8,496 bases of DNA from Anaerolineae bacterium (GTDB taxonomy: Bacteria; Chloroflexota; Anaerolineae; J102). This document shows, in pieces, positions 1-4,723 of this stretch. Under the pieces are notes generated by a model that saw nothing but the letters and a program-made list of their open reading frames with translations, made no database searches and was not told the DNA's origin. The stretch lies in NCBI GenBank assembly GCA_026985975.1, contig JALSPL010000438.1, positions 1 through 8,496 of the forward strand, in the 5' to 3' direction. Within the stretch, counting starts at the first letter, position 1; the number at the start of each line of letters is the position of its first letter. Made by a program: the position numbers and the translations under genes.

Positions 1-104
1 CACAACGGCTGAAAATCAAGCCGGATCAGCCGCAACACAAACCCCAGCAAGACAATCAGGGTGAGGATGACTGAGGGAGATCGAAACCGTTTAGAGAGGG
101 ACAT
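1..104 (-). CDS. Membrane glycosyltransferase, ArnT/PMT-like (GT39 type), N-terminal fragment
   Basis: Only the first 34 codons lie in the window; the gene continues past the left edge. The start is the ATG at 104, 60 nt after the stop of the upstream lipoprotein gene on the same strand. A GTG seven codons further upstream, in frame, is an alternative start. The translation has a short basic head (MSLSKRFRSP), one hydrophobic helix (VILTLIVLLGFVLRL) and then IRLDFQPLW. This helix followed by R-L-x(3)-P-L-W is typical of polyprenol-phosphate-sugar-dependent membrane glycosyltransferases, where a W-D-E motif on the first periplasmic loop normally follows; that part is outside the window. If the assignment is right, the enzyme would move sugars from a lipid carrier to an envelope acceptor. 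No strong ribosome binding site is visible. The family call is inferred from a short N-terminus and could be another polytopic protein. Confidence 0.6.
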   Translation of the reverse strand, partial: MSLSKRFRSPSVILTLIVLLGFVLRLIRLDFQPL

Positions 105-164
105 AGGTTGCAGTGAAAGCGTCACGAAACGGCAGAAAAGCCGCAGCCATTTCCACCGCCATCT

Positions 165-1109
165 CTATTGAGCAGAGAGGAATCCGATATAGATCTCGCG
201 GTTGGGGTTGGTGGGGCTGGTGGTGAAAGTGACGATGGGGGAGCGGCGCACCCCGCCCGGATCGATGAGATACGCCTCCCAGTCGGCCTGACCGGGCTGA
301 AATATCTCCAGCTTCAGATTATATTGCACGCGGTTGCCGAACTCCTGATCCGGCGGCGCCGACCATTGGAAGAAGGAGAGGGAGGGATCGCTGGTGGCGA
401 CCACCACGCCGTTACGTTTGACCTGCAAGCGCCATCCCGGAATGGGGTAGCCCTCGCCCGTGCCGCCGTAGACCTTCACCCACAGCGTCAGCCAATCATT
501 GTTGGTGGGCATGAAGATGGGCCCGATGCCGCGATAGAAAGCCAGGCCGGGCGTGGGCGTAGGCGGAATGGGCGTAGCAGTGGCGGTGGGGCGTGGCGTG
601 GGCGTGGGGACGGTAATGACGGGGATATCGTTGAGATTGCCACTGATCGCCACCAAATCGCTGCGCACCCACCCTTCTTTGCTTTCTCCCAGGCAGCAGA
701 TGCGCCACCAGGAGCCGGTGGCGTTGACCCCGGTGACGTTATATGTCTCGCCCTGGGCCACAGAGCCGATGACCGGGAACACCAGGCCCGGGCCGCTGCG
801 CACATTGGCGCTGGCGCTGGTAATGCGCACCTGGGCCGCGGGCGTGGGCGTGATGGTGGGGGTGGGCGAAGGCGGGATGGGCGTGGCGGTGGGAATCGTC
901 GTCGCCGTCGGCGTTGGGCTGGGGGTGATGGTGGGCGTGGGCGTGATGGTGCTGGTGGGCAGCAGCGTGGGCGTGATGGTGGGCGTGGGCGTGGGCGTAG
1001 GAGCCACGATCAGCTCTCCCACACTGGTGCAGCCCGCGACAACCAGCGTCAATAGCACAACCAGCGCCAAAAATCGACTCTGAGCGTACGCCCGATGCTG
1101 CCGTTTCAC
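165..1109 (-). CDS. SH3b-domain lipoprotein with Pro/Thr-rich linkers (second of a tandem pair)
   Basis: A 314-residue predicted lipoprotein anchored outside the cytoplasmic membrane. Residues 1-27 form a signal peptide with a basic head, a hydrophobic core and a V-A-G-C lipobox; Cys27 would be the lipidated residue. Residues 37-91 are a Pro/Thr/Ile low-complexity linker. Residues 93-157 are a bacterial SH3 (SH3b) domain with the N-V-R-S-G-P-G signature at 102-108 and G-W-V at 146-148; such domains usually bind cell-wall or other envelope ligands. A second linker (167-187) leads to a C-terminal domain of about 125 residues, probably beta-rich, which I cannot name. It aligns weakly with the same region of the upstream neighbour (shared G-G, P-x-x-G-[YW], N-G and Y-N-x-K-x-E positions), so the two genes look like an old duplication. 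The start codon is GTG, 21 nt after the neighbour's stop, with a G-rich stretch (GAGGG) upstream. The SH3b domain has a vicinal Cys138-Cys139 pair that the neighbour lacks. The precise function is unknown. Confidence 0.85.
   Translation of the reverse strand: MKRQHRAYAQSRFLALVVLLTLVVAGCTSVGELIVAPTPTPTPTITPTLLPTSTITPTPTITPSPTPTATTIPTATPIPPSPTPTITPTPAAQVRITSASANVRSGPGLVFPVIGSVAQGETYNVTGVNATGSWWRICCLGESKEGWVRSDLVAISGNLNDIPVITVPTPTPRPTATATPIPPTPTPGLAFYRGIGPIFMPTNNDWLTLWVKVYGGTGEGYPIPGWRLQVKRNGVVVATSDPSLSFFQWSAPPDQEFGNRVQYNLKLEIFQPGQADWEAYLIDPGGVRRSPIVTFTTSPTNPNREIYIGFLSAQ
841..1003. repeat. Low-complexity G-rich repeat encoding the first Pro/Thr linker
   Basis: The plus strand here is built from degenerate GTGGGCGT and GTGATGGTG units. 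They encode the Pro-Thr and Ile-Thr-Pro repeats of the lipoprotein at 165-1109, read on the minus strand. The repetition is imperfect, with no regular spacers, and it keeps the reading frame. Such tracts change length easily by slippage. The plus (template) strand has several GGG runs separated by CGT and could form G-quadruplexes, although not all loops are short. Confidence 0.7.
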
Positions 1110-1130
1110 GATGATCGCCCTCGCAATCCT

Positions 1131-2078
1131 CTATTTTTGCTTCCAGCGGGGCAAGAAGGTGCGAGTGTCGCCAGCGACCGTAGCTTCCCACATCTCGGAA
1201 ACCTGATTGCCACTGCCGTCGGTCACAAAAACCTTGAACAAACCGGGCATCAGGGGGAATTCGATCTTGGCGTTGTAAATGAACTCGCTGTCCAGCCCGG
1301 GATCGCCGCGCAGGAAGACATCCCCGAAATCGGTCTCTTTGCGCTCGCCATTGGGGGCGATAACCGTCATTTTGTAGCCGCTGACCGGCGCATTCAAATC
1401 TAGGGCCTGGTTATAGAGACCGCCGAAGAAACTGACGATGGGGTTCGAGTTGGGGCGCGGCGCCATGCTGAGACGCGTAAATAGATAGGTGGGGGCGGGC
1501 GTATTGGTGGGCGCGGGCGGTTTGGTGGGGCGCGGCTTGGGCGTAGGCGGCGGCGCCGGGATGTTTTCCGCCACATCCACGGCGTTCATATCGCCCAACG
1601 CCGATGTCCAGCGGGCGTCATTGATCACCCAGGCGGTTTTGCCGTTGGCCGAGATCTGAAACCAGGAGCCATCAGGATTTTTGGCCAGGATGTCGAATAT
1701 CTGCCCTTTTTTGGCCTGACCGACGCGAGGATAGTTGGTGCCAGGCCCGGAGCGCAAATTCACGACGTCGGAGATCACCTGCACCTGGGGCGGTGCAGGC
1801 GTGGGCGTGGGTGGTTCCGGCGTGGGTGTGGGTGGCTCCGGCGTGGGTGATGCCGCCGCCGGAGGTGCAGACGGCGTCTGGGCGGGCGGCTCCTGGGGCG
1901 TGGGCGTGGGCGGCGGCGTAGGGGCGGGCGCGCCGACATCGACAGTGGCTGTGGGGGTGAAAGTTGGATGAAGCGTGGGGGTGGGAGCCGCCGCAACTTC
2001 GGTGGCTTTGGCGCCGCATCCGGCGCTGACTGTTAATAGGAGCAATAAAAGTATGGCAATAATGATGCGTTTCTGCAT
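1131..2078 (-). CDS. SH3b-domain lipoprotein with Pro/Thr-rich linkers (first of a tandem pair)
   Basis: A 315-residue predicted lipoprotein. The signal peptide (residues 1-21) has K-R near the start, a run of Ile/Leu and a V-S-A-G-C lipobox; Cys21 is the predicted lipidation site. Residues 32-97 are a Pro/Thr/Glu linker that includes a duplicated EPPTPTP heptad. Residues 98-160 form an SH3b domain (N-L-R-S-G-P-G at 107-113, A-W-V at 149-151). A second linker (about 174-197, with Lys and Arg) precedes a C-terminal domain (199-315) that has no family I recognise but resembles the one in the downstream paralogue. The ATG at 2078 has GCGAGG ending 7 nt upstream, a plausible ribosome binding site. 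The TAG stop is part of TAGAGGA, so the downstream gene's translation signals start in this stop codon. A candidate promoter lies about 100 nt upstream. The protein is probably an extracytoplasmic binding or structural protein; its ligand is unknown. Confidence 0.87.
   Translation of the reverse strand: MQKRIIIAILLLLLLTVSAGCGAKATEVAAAPTPTLHPTFTPTATVDVGAPAPTPPPTPTPQEPPAQTPSAPPAAASPTPEPPTPTPEPPTPTPAPPQVQVISDVVNLRSGPGTNYPRVGQAKKGQIFDILAKNPDGSWFQISANGKTAWVINDARWTSALGDMNAVDVAENIPAPPPTPKPRPTKPPAPTNTPAPTYLFTRLSMAPRPNSNPIVSFFGGLYNQALDLNAPVSGYKMTVIAPNGERKETDFGDVFLRGDPGLDSEFIYNAKIEFPLMPGLFKVFVTDGSGNQVSEMWEATVAGDTRTFLPRWKQK
1798..1850. repeat. 21-bp tandem repeat in the Pro/Thr linker
   Basis: Two adjacent 21-bp units, 1798-1818 and 1819-1839, differ at only two positions. 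A partial third unit follows to about 1850. Each unit encodes one heptad, EPPTPTP, on the minus strand. The length is a multiple of three, so gain or loss of a unit would lengthen or shorten the lipoprotein linker without a frameshift. Confidence 0.8.
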
Positions 2079-2183
2079 AGGAAAACCTCGCCAGGAGATG
2101 GAGTAAAGCCGTCATCAGGGATGAACAATGTCCTCATTCCGACCTCTTTCAGCATCCGCATGACAGGACGCCGCAATATTAGG

Positions 2184-2213
2184 AGTATAGCACGGGCGTC
2201 ACCTGCACCCCAA
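2184..2213 (-). promoter_or_regulatory. Candidate promoter of the lipoprotein operon
   Basis: On the minus strand, TTGGGG (2213-2208) is followed after 18 nt by TATACT (2189-2184), preceded by TGC, which makes an extended -10 element. The -35 match is weak but the TGC plus TATACT is good. The predicted transcription start is near 2177, leaving a leader of about 100 nt before the ATG at 2078. No terminator or named riboswitch is visible in that leader. A split inverted repeat (2111-2123 against 2153-2164, GTCAT...GGATG with CATCC...ATGAC) could fold. Confidence 0.55.
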
Positions 2214-2285
2214 GGCCGCCGCCCAGTAAAGGCGCAACCGGAAGGAGGAGTGCGTCGCGCCTGGGGCAATAGAAGCGTCTGAATT

Positions 2286-2314
2286 TTGTAGATCAAGGCA
2301 TCGTAGTGTAGAAT
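2286..2314 (+). promoter_or_regulatory. Candidate promoter of rplI
   Basis: TTGTAG (2286-2291) and TAGAAT (2309-2314) are spaced by exactly 17 nt and match the sigma-70 consensus at 4/6 and 5/6 positions. The predicted start is about 2321, giving a leader of about 149 nt before rplI. The region 2079-2469 has no gene; it holds this promoter, the opposite-facing one at 2184-2213, and two hairpins in the rplI leader. Confidence 0.45.
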
Positions 2315-2348
2315 TTGATGTTGACGCTTGACGCCCGCATGACACCCC

Positions 2349-2374
2349 GGCCGGCCTTCCTGGGCCGGTCTTTT
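2349..2374 (+). terminator. Terminator-like hairpin in the rplI leader (possible attenuator)
   Basis: GGCCGGCC (2349-2356) pairs with GGCCGGTC (2363-2370) to give an 8-bp GC-rich stem with one G-U pair and a 6-nt loop, followed directly by TTTTAT. It lies between the candidate promoter and the rplI start, so it could attenuate rplI or end a short RNA of about 54 nt. The T-run is short (four), so termination may be partial. A second hairpin, CGCCCG/CGGGCG at 2418-2433 with a 4-nt loop, sits between it and the ribosome binding site. Confidence 0.5.
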
Positions 2375-2451
2375 ATGCAGAGATTCTGCGTCATTCCCGA
2401 TTGCATTTACTCACCCACGCCCGTCCCCGGGCGGTTATCCGGTTATTATAG

Positions 2452-2457
2452 AAGGAG
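2452..2457 (+). promoter_or_regulatory. Ribosome binding site of rplI
   Basis: AAGGAG lies 12 nt before the ATG at 2470. It is the strongest Shine-Dalgarno match close to a start codon in the window, apart from the antisense one at 6911-6917. The spacing is slightly long, but no other in-frame start fits better. Confidence 0.75.
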
Positions 2458-2469
2458 CTGATCCAAACA

Positions 2470-3018
2470 ATGGAAATTTTACTGAAACAAGATGTCGAAA
2501 ATCTGGGCTCTGCTGGCGATATCGTCAGCGTCAAAGCCGGTTTCGCCCGCAATTACCTCATCCCGCGCGGCATGGCGATGCCCGCCACCGCGGGGCTGCG
2601 CAAACAGGCCACCCAGATCAAACAGGCCGCCGAACGCCGACGCTTGCGCGAGATGAAAACCGCCCAGGATCTGGCTGACCGCATCAGCAAGATCACGCTG
2701 GCTTTCAAGGCCATGGCTGGCGAAAGCGGGCGCCTGTACGGCTCCATCACCTCCACAGCCATTGCCGAGGCTCTGTCTGCGGAATTGGGCGCCGAGGTGG
2801 ATCGCCGCCGCATCCGCATGGATCATCCTCTGCGCGAGCTGGGCGAACATGAGATCACCATCCATCTGTCGCATGGCATCGACGCCGCCTTCAAAGTTGT
2901 GGTCACGCCCGAAGGTGAGTTGGCCAAAGACACCCTCTCGGAAGCCGAACTGGAAGAGGCCGCCGCTGAGCAAGGCGTGGTCATCGCCGAGACGGAAGAG
3001 GAAAAAGAAGAAGCCTGA
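2470..3018 (+). CDS. rplI: 50S ribosomal protein L9
   Basis: A 182-residue protein matching bacterial L9, which binds 23S rRNA near the base of the L1 stalk and helps maintain translation fidelity. The N-terminal domain carries the family signature in full: G13-x2-G16-x4-V21-x2-G24-F25-x2-N28-Y29-L30, then G34, A36 and T40. A long charged connecting helix (about 41-75) follows, then the C-terminal domain with G-R-L-Y-G-S-I-T at 87-94 and the final strand ending in V-V-V-T-P at 143-147. Usual L9 proteins end at about 148-150 residues. This one has about 32 extra residues, rich in Glu and Ala and ending in E-E-E-K-E-E-A. The gene is not next to rpsF, ssb or rpsR, its frequent partners. It diverges from the lipoprotein operon and ends at a strong terminator shared with the convergent unit. 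Confidence 0.97.
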   Translation: MEILLKQDVENLGSAGDIVSVKAGFARNYLIPRGMAMPATAGLRKQATQIKQAAERRRLREMKTAQDLADRISKITLAFKAMAGESGRLYGSITSTAIAEALSAELGAEVDRRRIRMDHPLRELGEHEITIHLSHGIDAAFKVVVTPEGELAKDTLSEAELEEAAAEQGVVIAETEEEKEEA

Positions 3019-3039
3019 GCGCCCCCGCTCCGATTTGTC

Positions 3040-3074
3040 AAAAAAACCTGGCCCGCGTGGTCAGGTCTTTTTTT
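3040..3074. terminator. Bidirectional Rho-independent terminator between rplI and the methyltransferase
   Basis: Seven A (3040-3046), an 8-bp stem (3046-3053 with 3059-3066, ACCTGGCC/GGTCAGGT, one G-U pair), a 5-nt loop and then seven T (3068-3074). It works in both directions: for rplI on the plus strand and for the long minus-strand operon. The TGA stop and last codons (K-K-T) of the minus-strand methyltransferase lie inside the terminator. Confidence 0.9.
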
Positions 3075-3828
3075 GTGCAATACAGACGAGAGACTGTCCC
3101 GCCGGAACATCCCACACCCGTCGCAGCAGACGCTCGCTGCGGATGAAAATCGGCGCCAAACGATCGAACCAGCGAAGCTGACCTTCGGGCAGCAGTCGTT
3201 GTTTGAGCACGCGGCTGTTGAGCCACCACCCCGGAATGCCCGCCAGATTCATGTAGTGCAATGCCAGCGTTTGAAATCCGGCCATCTGCACCAACGCCGC
3301 CAATTGCCGCCGATCGTAGCGCCGATAATGCCCCAACGCTCGATCCAGCGTCCCATACAGATAACGTCCGGCCGGGACCAGCAGCAACAGCCGCCCCGCC
3401 GGCTGCAAAACCCGCCACAAATGCCGCAGCGCCTGCAAATCATCCTCCACGTGCTCCAACACATTCACGCAAAGCGCCGTATCGAAGGACCATGACGCCA
3501 GTTGTTCCGGCAGTTGCGGATCGCTGATGTCTCCCCGCATCACCTGCACATTCGGGAAACTCTGATAACGCTTTGCAGTCAATTGTACGCTGGCCGGCAA
3601 GCGATCGATGGCCACCAGCAACTCTCGATCCAAAAAATAGGCGGTCATGTTGCCTATACCGCAGCCCGCCTCCAGCACATGAGAGCCTGCAAAAGGAGAA
3701 AGCTCCTCGAATATCCAGCGGTTGTAACGCGCCACCGAAGTCATGCGGCGCAGGGTCTCATAACCGATACGGTCCTCGCTGACCAGATCGGCCAGAACGT
3801 CTGCGGCGGGATGAAAAGGATCGGGCAC
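3061..3828 (-). CDS. Class I SAM-dependent methyltransferase
   Basis: Predicted to transfer a methyl group from S-adenosylmethionine to an unknown acceptor. With the GTG start at 3828 the protein has 255 residues. SAM-binding motif I is V-L-E-A-G-C-G-I-G-N (51-60). The acidic end of strand 2 is A-I-D (73-75), G-D at 99-100 fits the adenine-contact region, and N-V-L-E-H-V-E-D-D (122-130) is the motif IV region, followed by a helix and P-A-G-R-L-L-L-L-V-P. D-R-A-L-G-H-Y-R-R-Y (162-171) is common in a group of methyltransferases found near lipid and glycan genes. The frame is open back to a TTG at 3891, but that would overlap dgkA by 50 nt. The GTG begins 13 nt after the dgkA stop and suits translational coupling, so I chose it. 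A later ATG at residue 29 would remove part of the conserved N-terminal region. The stop lies inside the terminator. The substrate cannot be read from the sequence. Confidence 0.88.
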   Translation of the reverse strand: MPDPFHPAADVLADLVSEDRIGYETLRRMTSVARYNRWIFEELSPFAGSHVLEAGCGIGNMTAYFLDRELLVAIDRLPASVQLTAKRYQSFPNVQVMRGDISDPQLPEQLASWSFDTALCVNVLEHVEDDLQALRHLWRVLQPAGRLLLLVPAGRYLYGTLDRALGHYRRYDRRQLAALVQMAGFQTLALHYMNLAGIPGWWLNSRVLKQRLLPEGQLRWFDRLAPIFIRSERLLRRVWDVPAGQSLVCIAQKKT

Positions 3829-3841
3829 GATATGGCGAGAC

Positions 3842-4213
3842 TCAGCGCAGCAAGGCCGCCAGTCTGGGCAGATAGAGAAATAGGGCCACAACGACGGCCA
3901 TCGCGGCGGTGATGGTCACTGCCGCGGCCGCCACATCCTTGGCGGCTTTGGCCCGGGGATGATAGTCGGGGCTCGCCAAATCGGTCAGGGCTTCGATAGC
4001 GGTGTTCATGGCCTCGGCCGCGAAGACCACGCCGATGACCACCGCCAGAATCGCCCATTCGATGGCCGAAAACCCAAGCCACAAGGCCAATGCCACCGCC
4101 GCAATGGTCAGGGCCAGATGAATGCGGGCGTTGGGCTCATTGCCAAAGAGAAAGCGGACGCCCTCCCAGGCGTATCTGAAAGCAAGAAGCAGGCGAGACA
4201 ATTCAGATTTCAT
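3842..4213 (-). CDS. dgkA: Diacylglycerol kinase family protein (probably undecaprenol kinase)
   Basis: A small integral membrane kinase of 123 residues, the usual size of the DgkA family. It phosphorylates diacylglycerol or, in most Gram-positive-type relatives, undecaprenol, returning the carrier lipid to cell-wall synthesis. Key positions are visible: E26-P-N-A-R-I-H32 before the first membrane helix (about 33-49), a second helix (about 52-66) leading into E67-A-M-N-T-A-I-E74 with the catalytic and metal-binding Glu and Asn, then H85-P-R-A-K-A-A-K-D93 and a third helix (about 95-115). The ATG at 4213 follows the ybeY stop by 24 nt. No strong ribosome binding site is seen. It sits third in the pgpH-ybeY-dgkA cluster, the order also seen in Bacillus. 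Substrate preference (lipid carrier or diacylglycerol) is an inference. Confidence 0.93.
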   Translation of the reverse strand: MKSELSRLLLAFRYAWEGVRFLFGNEPNARIHLALTIAAVALALWLGFSAIEWAILAVVIGVVFAAEAMNTAIEALTDLASPDYHPRAKAAKDVAAAAVTITAAMAVVVALFLYLPRLAALLR

Positions 4214-4237
4214 GACAAATCGACGACAGCCCGGAAA

Positions 4238-4705
4238 TCAATCTTCCAGCGGGGGGAGAGCGAGCCCGTGAAGGATGGCGTTCTGCCGGTCCCACATCTC
4301 GGCCTTCTCTGCGGGCGTGGCGTGATCATAGCCCAACAAATGCAAGGCGCCATGCACCACCAGCAGCGCCAGTTCATCCCGCAGCGGCCGCCCCAGACGC
4401 TCGGCCTGCCGTTGGGTGAAAGGCAGGGCGATGATGATGTCGCCCAGATAAGGCGTCTCCGATTCCTCGGGGGGGAGCACGAAGTCATCTTCAGCATCCA
4501 GCGCCGGAAAGCTGAGCACGTCGGTCGGGCCTTCTTTGCCCAAAAATCGCTGATTCAGATCGGCCACAGTGGCGTCATCGGTGATCACCACCGTCACATC
4601 GCCCGCTGTGCGCTCCGCAGCCAGCACGCAAGCAATAGCCTGCTGCAATAAATCAACGTCAACAAGGGTCTGAAAGGCTTCTGGGACTTCAATCTCGATG
4701 GTCAT
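4238..4705 (-). CDS. ybeY: Endoribonuclease YbeY, rRNA maturation factor
   Basis: A 155-residue single-domain metalloprotein. YbeY is a zinc-dependent single-strand RNase that takes part in 16S rRNA 3'-end maturation and 70S quality control. The zinc motif H-G-x-L-H-L-x-G-Y-D-H is complete at 118-128 (His118, His122, His128). The upstream block L-N-Q-R-F-L-G-K-E-G-P-T-D-V-L-S-F-P (50-67) and L-G-D-I (87-90) also match. Where E. coli-type proteins have Arg after the aromatic residue of this block, this protein has Leu55, a variant also familiar from other phyla. The ATG at 4705 lies 18 nt after the pgpH stop; no clear Shine-Dalgarno sequence is present, so coupling with pgpH translation is likely. 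Length and neighbours (pgpH before, dgkA after) fit the family. Confidence 0.96.
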   Translation of the reverse strand: MTIEIEVPEAFQTLVDVDLLQQAIACVLAAERTAGDVTVVITDDATVADLNQRFLGKEGPTDVLSFPALDAEDDFVLPPEESETPYLGDIIIALPFTQRQAERLGRPLRDELALLVVHGALHLLGYDHATPAEKAEMWDRQNAILHGLALPPLED

Positions 4706-4723
4706 GGCAAAAGATGTGGGGAA

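Noticed and set aside
841..1003. Regular-looking repeats that might be a CRISPR array
   Set aside because: Units are short and degenerate, without unique spacers of constant length, and they lie inside a coding frame that explains them as Pro/Thr codons.
168..1055. Long plus-strand frame rich in Gly and Arg opposite the second lipoprotein gene
   Set aside because: It is the mirror of the Pro/Thr repeats and GC-rich codons on the real coding strand, has no recognisable domain and no ribosome binding site. The minus-strand frame has a signal peptide, lipobox and SH3b domain.
2241..2283. GAAGGAGGAG followed by GTG, a possible small plus-strand gene
   Set aside because: The frame ends after about ten codons, and the GTG overlaps the end of the purine tract, too close for it to act as a ribosome binding site.
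2033..2296. Minus-strand frame of 87 codons in the divergent intergenic region
   Set aside because: It overlaps the start of the lipoprotein gene and both candidate promoters, and its translation resembles no family. It is best explained as a chance frame.
2444..2449. TATTAT near the rplI ribosome binding site as a second -10 element
   Set aside because: No -35 match is found 16-18 nt upstream (the region is GC-rich and forms a hairpin), and transcription would start inside the ribosome binding site.
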